64,000 nucleotides of DNA from JASLCR01 sp964407405 (lineage in GTDB: Bacteria > Patescibacteriota > Saccharimonadia > Saccharimonadales > Saccharimonadaceae). The notes under the pieces are model-generated. The model was not told the origin of the DNA, did not search any database, and saw only the letters and a list, made by a program, of their open reading frames with translations. A program made the position numbers and the translations under genes. Shown one piece after another: positions 56,249 to 64,000 of the stretch (position 1 is its first letter; each line of letters opens with the position of its first letter). Where the stretch lies: assembly GCA_964407405.1 (NCBI GenBank), contig CAYOVH010000001.1, forward strand, positions 186,001 to 250,000, written 5' to 3'.

Positions 56249-56938
56249 ATGGTTAAGGCGTCTCTCGCGAAAAATACCAGCAGTTCGAATACTACGCTTG
56301 TAATGCTGTCCGGAGGGATCGATTCAACAGCGGCTCTGTGGCATGTACTGAATAATGCCGAAGAGTATGGCAAAATACACGTACATCATATCCATATCCA
56401 AAATATCGAGAAGCGTTGGGAAGTGGAGGCGATGGCTGTAAAGGCCATTTATGAATATCTACATAAGCACGTATCAGTAGAATTCACGACCAGCGAGTCG
56501 GCTATCAATACGCCGAGTTTTAATAGAGACTTTCTATATGATGTTGAGGTAATAGGGTTTATGAGTGGTTATATGACCTCCCGCGATAAGACAATCACAA
56601 AATTGGTTCTTGGTGCTACTGGCTACGACTGGGGGAGAGAAACGGCCTCTGATGTCTCGGCTCGTAGCAGGGCTACTCACAATGCGTTTCATCCAGAAAT
56701 GAAAGATCACAGCAGTTCAATCAAAGAATTTCCGAATAGGGAACTCACCAAACAGCAAGTATACGATACGTTACCGCCAGATCTGGCCATATTGACCTGG
56801 TCATGCCGTCGCCCACGTTTCATAGAGGGTAAGTTTGTGGAATGTGGCATGTGTAAGACCTGTAGAGAAGAGCTGCGTGATTTGGTGCGAGTAGAACCAG
56901 TGCTAGAAGAAAGGGGAGTCACAAATGTCATCAGGTGA
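56249..56938 (+). CDS. QueC-like PP-loop ATPase (ExsB family)
   Basis: 229 residues. PP-loop SGGIDSTAALWHVL (21-34) binds ATP for adenylation; the C-terminal TWSCRR...ECGMCKTCREEL has four cysteines spaced like the zinc site of QueC (7-cyano-7-deazaguanine synthase). The middle differs from standard QueC, and no queC/D/E/F neighbour is present. Coupled to a methyltransferase (14-base overlap). It may activate a carboxylate in another pathway; preQ0 synthesis is not assured. Confidence 0.75.
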   Translation: MVKASLAKNTSSSNTTLVMLSGGIDSTAALWHVLNNAEEYGKIHVHHIHIQNIEKRWEVEAMAVKAIYEYLHKHVSVEFTTSESAINTPSFNRDFLYDVEVIGFMSGYMTSRDKTITKLVLGATGYDWGRETASDVSARSRATHNAFHPEMKDHSSSIKEFPNRELTKQQVYDTLPPDLAILTWSCRRPRFIEGKFVECGMCKTCREELRDLVRVEPVLEERGVTNVIR

Positions 56939-57626
56939 TTTATTGAGCCAGCAAAAAGTATGGAACCATCGAGCCGCCAACTGGGAGAACGGCCACTATG
57001 GGGAACCACGGCTGCCAGGTAAGTTGGAGCTTGATTTTCAACGCGAGCTGCTTGTACCAGGAGGAAAAGCCCTGATTCTCGGCGCGACTCGCCCTCTTTG
57101 TGAGCTAGCCCTTGAGCGATCTAGTTCTGTAACTTCGGTTGACTTCGCACCGAACGTAATAGAGACGCTTCGTATCAATGACGTTGAGTATATATGTCAG
57201 GACTGGATAACATTTCTCGAGAATGCTACTGGACAGTACGATAATATCATGTCGGATTCCGGGATAACGTGTCTTCAATTTCCCGAGGAATGGGAGCGTA
57301 TCAGTGAGGCCATCTATTCGCGCCTAAAGCCAGGTGGTATCTTCTCTCCCCGGGCCATCCTCTCTACAGGTAAACCTCCTAGGGATCACTACGAAAATCC
57401 GGACCTCGGCTTTATTGTGCCGTTCATTGCCACAGTCGATGAGAACTGGATGGCGGTCAAGCCTGCCAGCGAGTACGATCCGTACCCTGCCCGATATGCG
57501 TTTCCGCCGAGTGAGATTGTCGAGCAAGTCTTCGGGCGCTTAAACCTAGTGCGTAAATTAGTGCCAGACTACGAGGGTGGCGAGCATTTCGTGTCTTTTG
57601 CGTTCCAGAGACCGATCGAAGCTTAG
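56925..57626 (+). CDS. SAM-dependent class I methyltransferase
   Basis: 233 residues after AAGGGGAG. Rossmann motif I is VPGGKALILGATRPLCELAL (GxTxxL type), motif II VTSVDFAPNVIE, motif III region YICQDWITFL, motif IV YDNIMSDSGITCL, and RLKPGGIF. The ILGATRPL form resembles small-molecule or SAM-binding group proteins rather than DNA methylases. Shares an operon with the PP-loop gene. Confidence 0.82.
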   Translation: MSSGDLLSQQKVWNHRAANWENGHYGEPRLPGKLELDFQRELLVPGGKALILGATRPLCELALERSSSVTSVDFAPNVIETLRINDVEYICQDWITFLENATGQYDNIMSDSGITCLQFPEEWERISEAIYSRLKPGGIFSPRAILSTGKPPRDHYENPDLGFIVPFIATVDENWMAVKPASEYDPYPARYAFPPSEIVEQVFGRLNLVRKLVPDYEGGEHFVSFAFQRPIEA

Positions 57627-57688
57627 CCGTAAACTAGTTCTTGGATATGAAATGGTACCAGGTCTTTTTCAAGGTGAGTAAAGTCAAA

Positions 57689-57710
57689 GGTGGCCCGCTT
57701 CCGGGCCACC
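57689..57710 (+). terminator. GC hairpin after the methyltransferase gene
   Basis: GGTGGCCCG-CTTC-CGGGCCACC, perfect 9-bp stem with a stable tetraloop; no U-run. Confidence 0.6.
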
Positions 57711-57824
57711 AAAGACGCTTGTATTGGATTAGGCCCCCAAATCGATAAATATTATGAGATGTTGACGGCCAGGGGAGGGCATTATATGATTACCTCAGAG
57801 CTTAAGCATAAAAGGAATATCCTC

Positions 57825-58199
57825 ATGAGTCCTCAAAACCCAGAGCAAATACCACAAAATCTAGAGTCAAGCGATTCTGGGCCGCGAACCTGGGCGGTGC
57901 GCTGGTCTAGGGGTGAGATGATGAGCGGTGTTGGCGTGATGGCGGTCGCAACCATGGCTTTGCTTGGTGGCTTTGTAGGCTATCTTCCGACCTTTAGCAA
58001 ACAGTTTCCGATCGCAGCTGCTATTATTTTGTCAGCCGTATGTTTACCGATGTCTGCATACTTTTGGTTCATCGCCATTCGTCGAATGCGATGGGAGCAC
58101 CGAAATGGGGGTATTCTAAGAAAAAGTCTGAGCGGGGGTGGCATTCTCCTTGCAATTTTTGTTGCCGTCGTCGGTCTTACCCTGGTCGTTACTCATTAG
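57825..58199 (+). CDS. Three-helix membrane protein
   Basis: 124 residues from MSPQNPEQIPQNLES with AAAGGAA before it. Hydrophilic N-tail (1-28), helices at about 33-54, 61-83 and 100-122, with basic patches between (RRMRWEHR). No recognised family. Longer in-frame readings start within the GC hairpin at 57689 and are unlikely. Confidence 0.65.
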   Translation: MSPQNPEQIPQNLESSDSGPRTWAVRWSRGEMMSGVGVMAVATMALLGGFVGYLPTFSKQFPIAAAIILSAVCLPMSAYFWFIAIRRMRWEHRNGGILRKSLSGGGILLAIFVAVVGLTLVVTH

Positions 58200-58339
58200 G
58201 GCCATGGGAGATTCGGGCCCCGCATTCGCAACAGTTCATAGAAGACTATTTTGAAGTAAAGTCGTAGTTATCTATTGGTGGTACTGACATTGAGTTCATT
58301 ATAGTAGCAAACTCCACATCCATGAGAGCCATTTTGTGC

Positions 58340-58345
58340 TATAAT
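58340..58345 (+). promoter_or_regulatory. Extended -10 of pnp
   Basis: TGCTATAAT; start expected near 58352, giving a ~90-base leader. Confidence 0.7.
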
Positions 58346-58361
58346 AAAGGGGCAATAACAT

Positions 58362-58420
58362 GCGGAAGGTGATAGAGACGAGTGTTCAAAGCTTGAACTC
58401 TCGCCCCTGTTACTCTCCGC
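58362..58420 (+). promoter_or_regulatory. Hairpin in the pnp leader
   Basis: GCGGA/TCCGC outer pairing and an inner CGAG-t-GTTCAA / TTGAAC-t-CTCG stem. E. coli pnp also has a leader stem that RNase III and PNPase use for autoregulation. Confidence 0.5.
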
Positions 58421-58440
58421 AATATGAAAGGAGACAGTAT

Positions 58441-60552
58441 ATGTCTACGATAAATCCTAATGGTAAGGAAATTATTTCCGTATCGACTGATTTTTGCGGT
58501 CAAACATTAACACTTGAAGTAAACCGTGTCGGGTTTCGTACTACGGCTAGTGTATTAGTAAAATATGGCGACACCGTAGTGCTTGGTACGACACAGGTTG
58601 GTTCACGGCCGATTCAGCTCGACTATTTTCCACTGAGCGTGGATTATGAAGAAAAAATGTATGCAGCTGGCAAGATCAGTGGCAGTCGCTTTATCAAGCG
58701 CGAAGGTCGTCCGAGTGATGAAGCAATTTTGATCGGCCGCATCATTGATCGTCCGATTCGTCCGTTGTTTCCAAAGGGCTACCGTGCCGAAGTACAGGTA
58801 GTTGCCAGTGTTCTCTCGATGGACCCGGCATTTCGTCCGGATATGATCGGTATGATCGCGGCAAGTAGCGCACTATCGATCAGTGGTGCGCCATTTGATG
58901 GTCCAGTAGCGGGTCTGCGTGTCGGTCGAGTAAATGGTGAATTCAAGGCTTTCCTCACACCGCATGAGCGTGAAAAGAGCGACCTTGATCTCGTAGTGGC
59001 TGGTATCGAGAGCGGCGTTGTGATGGTTGAGGCTGGGGCGAATGAAGTCGATGAGGAAGTTGTTATCGAAGCGATTGCCTGGGCGCACGAAGCTATGCAG
59101 CCGGCGATTGTGCTGCAAAAAGAGCTAGCCGAAAAAGTCGCCAAAGAAGCCATTGAATATGAATTGGTTCTGCCAAATGAGACAATTCAGGCCGAAGTTG
59201 ATAAATGGGCGCACGAAAAGCTGGGCGAGAAACTCCATCATCCGTATCCAGAGCGCAATGAAATGATCAATGAGCTCCGCTGGAAGTTCCACGAAGAAAT
59301 GGCCGAAAAGGTAGGCGAAGACTATGATGAGCTACGCGATGAATATGACGAAGCATTTACGATGGCACTGCACAAAGACGTGCGCCGGGGTATCGTCGAA
59401 AGTCAGACACGCCCAGATGGCCGCAAGCTTGATGAGGTGAGGCCACTCAGCAGTGAAATAGGTATTTTGCCGCGAGCGCATGGTTCGAGCATCTTTACCC
59501 GTGGCGTTACACAAGGCATGAACGTTGTGACACTTGCTCCGCTGAGCTATGCGCAGATGGTTGATACGATGGAAGTGACTGACGGAGAGCGCCGTTACAT
59601 GCATCACTACAATGCACCAGGTTACACGGTTGGTGAGGTTCGTCGTCTAGGCAGCCCGGGCCGTCGCGAGATTGGTCACGGCTACTTGGCTGAACGTGCC
59701 CTTATCCCAGTGTTGCCTAGTGAAGAAGAATTCCCCTATGCGATCCGTAGCGTGACGGAGATCATGAGTCAGAATGGTTCGACATCAATGGCAGCGACGT
59801 GCTCAAGCTGTCTTGCTCTCATGGACGCTGGCGTACCGATCAAACGCCCGGTCAGTGGTATCGCGATGGGCCTAATGATGGATGGCGATACCCCATATGT
59901 CCTGAGTGATATTGCTGACGCCGAAGACTTTGCTGGCGACATGGACTTCAAGGTGACGGGTACCGAAAAAGGTATCACGGCGGTCCAAATGGATATGAAA
60001 CTTCATGGCCTACCGGTGGAAGTGCTCGCACAAGCGATTCGTGCGTCTGGTCCTGGCCGCAAGTTTATTCTCGATCATATGATGACCACACTCGCGACAC
60101 CAAAGTCAAACCTTAGTCCGTACGCGCCACGCATTGAAAAGATCAAGATCAATCCAGACAAGATCGGTGCGGTTATTGGCAAGGGCGGCGAAACGATCAA
60201 CAAGATTACTGCTGAGACTGGTGCCGAGATAGACATCAAAGAAGACGGCCTTATCACCGTAGCTAGTCCGGATGGCGAGCACATTCAAAAAGCGATTGAC
60301 TGGATTAAGAGCCTGACCGAAGAGCCAGAAGTGGGCCGTACCTACACTGGTACAGTTGTGTCAATCAAAGATTTTGGTGCTTTTATAAATATCATGCCGG
60401 GTATCGATGGCATGGTGCACATCTCGCAGCTCAGCGACCAACGAGTCGAAAAAGTAACCGATGTGCTGCATGAAGGCCAGGAAGTAAAGGTGAAACTCAC
60501 TGGTATCGATGAGCGTGGACGATTGAGCTTGAGTCTTAAAGACGCGGAGTAA
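58441..60552 (+). CDS. pnp: Polynucleotide phosphorylase
   Basis: 3'-5' phosphorolytic exoribonuclease of RNA decay. 703 residues from MSTINPNGKEIISVS with AAAGGAGA before it. Two RNase PH domains (first about 10-145, second about 325-545, with RAHGSSIFTRG and the catalytic GDMDFKV Asp region), the linking helical domain, then KH (IGKGGETINKITAETG) and S1 (YTGTVVSIKDFGAFI). Full architecture. A longer in-frame start would translate the leader hairpin. Confidence 0.97.
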   Translation: MSTINPNGKEIISVSTDFCGQTLTLEVNRVGFRTTASVLVKYGDTVVLGTTQVGSRPIQLDYFPLSVDYEEKMYAAGKISGSRFIKREGRPSDEAILIGRIIDRPIRPLFPKGYRAEVQVVASVLSMDPAFRPDMIGMIAASSALSISGAPFDGPVAGLRVGRVNGEFKAFLTPHEREKSDLDLVVAGIESGVVMVEAGANEVDEEVVIEAIAWAHEAMQPAIVLQKELAEKVAKEAIEYELVLPNETIQAEVDKWAHEKLGEKLHHPYPERNEMINELRWKFHEEMAEKVGEDYDELRDEYDEAFTMALHKDVRRGIVESQTRPDGRKLDEVRPLSSEIGILPRAHGSSIFTRGVTQGMNVVTLAPLSYAQMVDTMEVTDGERRYMHHYNAPGYTVGEVRRLGSPGRREIGHGYLAERALIPVLPSEEEFPYAIRSVTEIMSQNGSTSMAATCSSCLALMDAGVPIKRPVSGIAMGLMMDGDTPYVLSDIADAEDFAGDMDFKVTGTEKGITAVQMDMKLHGLPVEVLAQAIRASGPGRKFILDHMMTTLATPKSNLSPYAPRIEKIKINPDKIGAVIGKGGETINKITAETGAEIDIKEDGLITVASPDGEHIQKAIDWIKSLTEEPEVGRTYTGTVVSIKDFGAFINIMPGIDGMVHISQLSDQRVEKVTDVLHEGQEVKVKLTGIDERGRLSLSLKDAE

Positions 60553-60629
60553 TCCAATTATGCTTGTAATCCCGATGTATCGACTATACACTTTGATGTA
60601 AGCACATTCCGTTCAAGAAGAGGTGCATC

Positions 60630-61136
60630 ATGAAGTGGTTCCGCAGGACCAAAAAAGCTGCAAAGAGTGGCCAGGTGGCCAACTGTGGTCATGAGACGTC
60701 GGCCGAAGGCCAGATCTCAGCACACGGTGAGACCACGACAATGGCTATGCCACGCAACGAGGCAGGGGGATTCGACTACTGTCTGGACTGCGTGGCGGCG
60801 ATGACAATCCGCTGCGCTTGGTGCGGCAGTGTGATCTTCATCGGTTCACCCGTGACGCTGTACAGCCCGAAGGAGAATCTCGCTGTACCCGATCATGCAG
60901 TTGTCTATTCGGAAAACCCACTCAGATTGGTTGGATGTCTGGGCTGGGACTGCGCCGACACAGGTGCCGACCGTGCGGGATTCTGGATGCCTGGTGATGA
61001 TGGTCTGGGCCAAGTGCATCGAGTACCGACTGCATTCGAGCTGATGGTGGGTGACTCGAGCATTAGCTCAGTGATGGTGTCTGATCTCTCTGATGTGAGG
61101 CAGGAGCCTGTCATCATTCGCAACAAGTCTGACTAG
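60630..61136 (+). CDS. Cysteine-rich, zinc-ribbon-like protein of unknown function
   Basis: 168 residues after AAGAGGTG. Basic start (MKWFRRTKKAAKSG), then metal-type pairs: NCGHE, DYCLDC, RCAWCG, and GCLGWDC. The spacing suggests one or two zinc sites in the first 110 residues; the rest (FELMVGDSSISSVMVSDL) is beta-like. No signal peptide. I do not recognise the family. GC-richer than neighbours. Confidence 0.65.
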   Translation: MKWFRRTKKAAKSGQVANCGHETSAEGQISAHGETTTMAMPRNEAGGFDYCLDCVAAMTIRCAWCGSVIFIGSPVTLYSPKENLAVPDHAVVYSENPLRLVGCLGWDCADTGADRAGFWMPGDDGLGQVHRVPTAFELMVGDSSISSVMVSDLSDVRQEPVIIRNKSD

Positions 61137-61154
61137 CATGAAGGGAGTGTGTCT

Positions 61155-61181
61155 GAGCCGGCAGTTATTGTCGGCTCTTTC
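61155..61181 (+). terminator. Terminator after the Cys-rich gene
   Basis: GAGCCG / CGGCTC stem followed by TTTC. Confidence 0.7.
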
Positions 61182-61274
61182 ACACGGGGCATGCTATTTA
61201 TCTGTCTGAATTGCAACTGACGGTCTAAAAAATGCTTATTGCAGGATACTGAGTAATCACAAGCGCTAAAGTGG

Positions 61275-61280
61275 TATAAT
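61275..61280 (+). promoter_or_regulatory. Extended -10 of gene 61320
   Basis: TGGTATAAT, about 40 bases before the ATG; AGGG lies nine bases before the start. Confidence 0.65.
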
Positions 61281-61319
61281 GAAGTGCAAAGATATTACTT
61301 ATAAATAGGGAACACTCTC

Positions 61320-62246
61320 ATGGATCCTCAGAATACCGATTTATCAACGCCGCCAGCACAACCACAGCCACCCGTACAATCGGCAACACCACCACCGACT
61401 GCGCCTCAACAGCCACAACCAATGCCATCTTATGGCGGAGCAACACCTCAGCCGGGTAGCGGGCCAAACAAGAAGCTCATCATTGGTCTCGTAGCTGGTG
61501 GTGTTGGCTTGCTCGTCCTCATTATTATCGTGATCGTCGTCGCGTCATTGATGAGCGTTTCAAAGAAAGATTATCAAGCAGCCCTGTCGCAATATAGTGA
61601 AGTCTCGAGCGCCAACTCTACCTTGACTTCAAAGGTATCGATGCTTCAGTATAGCCTCAGTTCTGGTACTGACACGAGTTTTGATAATGATATCGACGCT
61701 GCAAAAAAGGCTGTAACCGAATTGAAAGAAGAGAACGAAGAGCTCGCTAAGCTCAAAGCTGTCAAAGTAGGTGACGGCAAGGAAAAATACGAAGCTTTCA
61801 CTAGTAAGGTTGATGCATATACAAAATTTGCCGACAATCTCTTGATTTCGCTCCAAGACGTACGTACGGCAGTGCAAAAGTGTAGTAGCGCAGATACGAC
61901 CAGTTCTGGTGCTGCGATGGCTTCCATCAACAATTGTATTGCCGAACTTGAAAAGGTTGGTAATACTCCAGACCCAGACATAAAAGAGTTCATGAGCAAA
62001 ATGAAAGATGAGTACAAGAATCTTGCTGCGGTTCTACAAAAACTGTCTGCTATCAAGGATCCATACGGCAAGCAGTACGAGCAGTACAAGTCGTTGCGCG
62101 ATCAAACGTACAAGATCATTGACAATGTTACCGGTGCTCAGACAGATTTCCGATCAAACCTCGAAAAGCACGCTGATGAAGTCGATCCAAAAGATTCCGC
62201 AAAAGACCTATCGGACTTTTTGACAGACAAGTCTCTGAAGCGATAA
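61320..62246 (+). CDS. Single-pass surface protein, Pro-rich tail and coiled-coil ectodomain
   Basis: 308 residues: Pro/Gln-rich cytoplasmic tail (1-50), membrane helix (about 53-77, IIGLVAGGVGLLVLIIIVIV), then a long helical domain with heptad-like segments (KKAVTELKEENEELAKLKA) and a C-terminal DLSDFLTDKSLKR. Two cysteines may pair. Same design as the gene at 32973. Probably an envelope or cell-division scaffold protein; unrecognised family. Confidence 0.75.
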   Translation: MDPQNTDLSTPPAQPQPPVQSATPPPTAPQQPQPMPSYGGATPQPGSGPNKKLIIGLVAGGVGLLVLIIIVIVVASLMSVSKKDYQAALSQYSEVSSANSTLTSKVSMLQYSLSSGTDTSFDNDIDAAKKAVTELKEENEELAKLKAVKVGDGKEKYEAFTSKVDAYTKFADNLLISLQDVRTAVQKCSSADTTSSGAAMASINNCIAELEKVGNTPDPDIKEFMSKMKDEYKNLAAVLQKLSAIKDPYGKQYEQYKSLRDQTYKIIDNVTGAQTDFRSNLEKHADEVDPKDSAKDLSDFLTDKSLKR

Positions 62247-62262
62247 CGAGCGTACTCGTAGT

Positions 62263-62826
62263 ATGAATACGCCGCTTCTTATCATGTTCGTTGGTATCCC
62301 TGGGTCGGGAAAGACAGCCCTTGCCAAGCGGCTTGCAGAGGAGCTATCGGCGGTCATTCTCAACAGCGACGGTATTCGTATGTCGATGTGGCACTCACTC
62401 GAGGCGATCCAGGCAACTCATGCCAGTCTTGAGGAGAGAAAAGCAAATAATTTGCTTACTTTCGGTGCGATGAATTATGCAGCAGATCAAATCTTGGCGG
62501 CCGGCTATAGCGTGGTGTACGATTGCAATGCAAATCATCGCTACGAACGTGACCAAAAGCATGCTATAGCTCAAGAACACGGCGCAAGGTCTGTCATTGT
62601 TCGCATAAGAGTACCTTATGACATATCCCTCAGGCGGATACAGGAGCGTGAGGTTACGCATGATCAGCGACAGATTTCGGCTGACAAAGCACAGGAGGTC
62701 CTTGACCATTTTACAAAAGAAATTGAAGAGCCGGATAGTGATGAATTTACGATTGAAATCAGTGGCGAATTACCGTTTGAGAAGCAGTATGAGACATTTC
62801 AGCAGAAAATAGGGGGGTTGGGATGA
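62263..62826 (+). CDS. P-loop kinase (AAA_33/zeta-toxin-like)
   Basis: 187 residues: Walker A VGIPGSGKTALAKRL (11-25), NSDGIRMSMW, a VVYDCNANHRYERD strand with Asp, RVPYDISLRRIQERE (LID Arg) and a helical end. This layout is that of small nucleoside/polynucleotide kinases of the AAA_33 group. Four-base overlap with the glycosylase gene suggests a shared role in nucleotide or DNA repair metabolism; acceptor unknown. Confidence 0.8.
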   Translation: MNTPLLIMFVGIPGSGKTALAKRLAEELSAVILNSDGIRMSMWHSLEAIQATHASLEERKANNLLTFGAMNYAADQILAAGYSVVYDCNANHRYERDQKHAIAQEHGARSVIVRIRVPYDISLRRIQEREVTHDQRQISADKAQEVLDHFTKEIEEPDSDEFTIEISGELPFEKQYETFQQKIGGLG

Positions 62827-63392
62827 GTAAACAGATTGTTCTCGATGATCTGGCGAGTGAAATTGTTGCAAAGAAAGTTTGCTCAGACCTGGCGCAGTCG
62901 GCCACGCAGCTAGTGATGGGCGATGGAAATCCTGATGCGGATATTGTTTTTATTGGGGAAGCGCCAGGAAAAAATGAGGACGAACAGGGCAAGCCCTTTG
63001 TCGGGGCGGCTGGGAAGTTTCTCAACGAAATGTTGGCCGAAGCTGGCATGGAGCGGAGCGATGTCTATATTACCAACATCGTGAAATATCGTCCGCCAAA
63101 CAACCGCGATCCAAGCCCGGAAGAAAAACGTGAATTTTGGCCGTATCTTATGCGCCAGCTTGAGATTATTCAACCCAAGGCTGTCATCACGTTGGGTCGT
63201 CACTCAGGCGCGGCATTTATTCCGGATCTGCATATTTCACGAGATCATGGCCACGCTCGCAAAGTAAAATACCACGACTACGAATTTCTGGTGATTCCGC
63301 TCTATCACCCGGCAGCAGCACTGTACAATGGCTCGATGCGACGGGTATTGGTCGACGATTTTTTGGCAGCTGCCAAGCGCGCTGCACTTTGA
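62823..63392 (+). CDS. Family 4 uracil-DNA glycosylase lacking most Fe-S cysteines
   Basis: 189 residues. Catalytic motif GEAPGKNEDEQGKPFVGAAG and C-terminal HPAAALYN are clear, as is VKYRPPNNRDPSPEEKREF. Family 4 enzymes carry a [4Fe-4S] cluster held by four Cys; here the first CxxC is C20-S-D-L, the Cys of KCRPP is Tyr and the Cys before the helix is Phe or Trp, so at least three ligands are missing. The enzyme presumably works without the cluster. Overlaps the kinase stop (ATGA). Confidence 0.9.
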   Translation: MSKQIVLDDLASEIVAKKVCSDLAQSATQLVMGDGNPDADIVFIGEAPGKNEDEQGKPFVGAAGKFLNEMLAEAGMERSDVYITNIVKYRPPNNRDPSPEEKREFWPYLMRQLEIIQPKAVITLGRHSGAAFIPDLHISRDHGHARKVKYHDYEFLVIPLYHPAAALYNGSMRRVLVDDFLAAAKRAAL

Positions 63393-63418
63393 TATATTAT
63401 AACTTTAAGGGAGTGTCT

Positions 63419-63508
63419 ATGCTTCACAAAAAGGTCGATGTGGTGTATAAAGAAGTGTACTGCCAGAATTGGCAAGAAGACGTAAGAGGACATACGTACA
63501 ATAAATAG
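63419..63508 (+). CDS. 29-residue peptide with strong ribosome site
   Basis: AAGGGAG seven bases before ATG; reads MLHKKVDVVYKEVYCQNWQE then DVRGHTYNK. Charged, aromatic, one Cys, no membrane helix. The strong Shine-Dalgarno argues it is translated. Function unknown. Confidence 0.5.
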   Translation: MLHKKVDVVYKEVYCQNWQEDVRGHTYNK

Positions 63509-63539
63509 GCGGTTTTGTACGTAGAATGCGACAAGTAAG

Positions 63540-63755
63540 GACTGTGCTAGTGTCTATGTGTCATTTGTGAGCCGATATGATGGCTCATCCATAGATACTT
63601 CGATGAGGTTAGATCTCGCGGCCGCGCTTCATCGTAGACACATCCTCCTTTCGGGTTGAGCGACTCCTCTAGCTCCCCGTTTGGCCTCTGCTTGGCTATC
63701 CATAGCCTGAGCAACCCCTCCGTTTGCAGTCAGCAGCGGAGGGGGCTTTCTTTTA
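63540..63755 (+). ncRNA. Candidate structured RNA with anti-Shine-Dalgarno motif and terminator
   Basis: No gene, but successive helices: TGTCTATG/CATAGATA enclosing GAGCC-GATATGAT-GGCTC, then CGATGA/TCATCG enclosing GCGGCCGC, then an unpaired ACATCCTCCTTTCGGG stretch containing CCTCCTTT (the 16S anti-Shine-Dalgarno sequence), then a strong terminator. Looks like an independent small RNA; family not recognised. Confidence 0.45.
63715..63755 (+). terminator. Strong terminator
   Basis: CCCCTCCG / CGGAGGGG stem then CTTTCTTTT. Confidence 0.92.
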
Positions 63756-63785
63756 GGATATCTTGCCAAAACATACTTATTTTGC

Positions 63786-63791
63786 TATAAT
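63786..63791 (+). promoter_or_regulatory. Extended -10 of the last gene
   Basis: TGCTATAAT, followed by a leader of about 105 bases to the ATG at 63903. Confidence 0.7.
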
Positions 63792-63902
63792 GGACTTACT
63801 GTAGACAGGGGAAAGCACTGTAATCTTATCTGAAAATCCTCTCACATTTCCTACTTTTGTAATTATTAATTTGTTCTAACCAAAAAGGAGAATTAAAAAA
63901 TT

Positions 63903-64000
63903 ATGGGTCAACGAAGACTCGCAACGCCGCAGTCTGATGATATGTCAAAGCGGCCAAATGGACAGAAAAAAAAGTCCAACAATACAGTTCTAAACAGCAC
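63903..64000 (+). CDS. Start of a gene truncated by the window end
   Basis: AAAAAGGAGAA then ATG; the first 32 codons read MGQRRLATPQSDDMSKRPNG followed by a Lys-rich stretch and NNTVLNS. Polar, basic and probably disordered; not enough sequence for a family call. Confidence 0.6.
   Translation, partial: MGQRRLATPQSDDMSKRPNGQKKKSNNTVLNS

Noticed and set aside
57690..57824. 45 extra N-terminal residues of the membrane protein at 57825
   Set aside because: They would be translated from a GC hairpin; AAAGGAA precedes the internal ATG.
63640..63660. 16S rRNA 3' end because of CCTCCTTT
   Set aside because: The rest of the 16S tail (GGATCA before it, and the helix 45 sequence) is missing; only a short motif match.

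Overview
The window looks like a chromosomal segment of a Candidatus Saccharibacteria (TM7) or closely related Patescibacteria/CPR genome. The evidence is the gene mix and style: very dense, short intergenic spaces, many stop/start overlaps (ATGA, TAATG), several stand-alone type IV prepilin-like genes, oligoribonuclease, a phosphoglucose/phosphomannose isomerase, small surface proteins with a proline-rich N-tail and one membrane helix, and no biosynthetic operons. TGA acts as an ordinary stop (for example nrdA, the HAD gene at 43126), which argues against the UGA-recoding Gracilibacteria and SR1 lineages. Two assembly gaps (10 N at 7935, 100 N at 11338) show this is a scaffold.

Layout. 0-10 kb: two FtsX/MacB-type ABC transporters, a CIRCE-controlled groES-small membrane gene-groEL operon, sugar-phosphate isomerases, a prepilin. 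10-20 kb: tRNA-Ser(GGA), a membrane-anchored Vgb-like beta-propeller protein, the ribonucleotide reductase operon, YecM-like and CYTH genes, a patch of tiny membrane proteins and a secreted SGNH hydrolase. 20-30 kb: Nramp metal transporter, rnhA, pyrG, argS, mscL, an FMN reductase and msrB. 30-48 kb: orn, capA-like, dnaG-rpoD, a second sigma factor, polA, a NUDIX/HAD/LMW-phosphatase run, mutM, holA. 48-64 kb: rpsT, an inactive-looking DHH protein, truB, rpsO, hpt, an FBP zinc-finger (FusB-like) protein, a QueC-like/methyltransferase pair, pnp, a family-4 uracil-DNA glycosylase, and a candidate structured RNA near the end.

The most interesting theme is the ribonucleotide reductase system. NrdB has Phe where the radical Tyr should be (class Ic, expected Mn/Fe cofactor). 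NrdA lacks C-terminal redox cysteines in its own frame, but a Cys-rich 11-codon tail lies in the -1 frame, behind an A6 run and a strong Shine-Dalgarno, and a second small protein ends in CxxC. NrdR-like palindromes, in pairs 33 bp apart, occur upstream of nrdA, the Nramp (Mn) transporter and pyrG, suggesting one regulon for dNTP supply and its metal.

Other themes: at least two dozen genes have a -10 hexamer ending 6-8 nt before the start codon, so their mRNAs should be leaderless; several DNA enzymes have lost metal ligands (DnaG zinc site, Fe-S cysteines of the family-4 UDG); and several genes shorter than 60 codons sit coupled between well-known genes (groES/groEL, nrdA/nrdB, polA/NUDIX). 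All functional calls come from reading motifs by eye; no database search was run.
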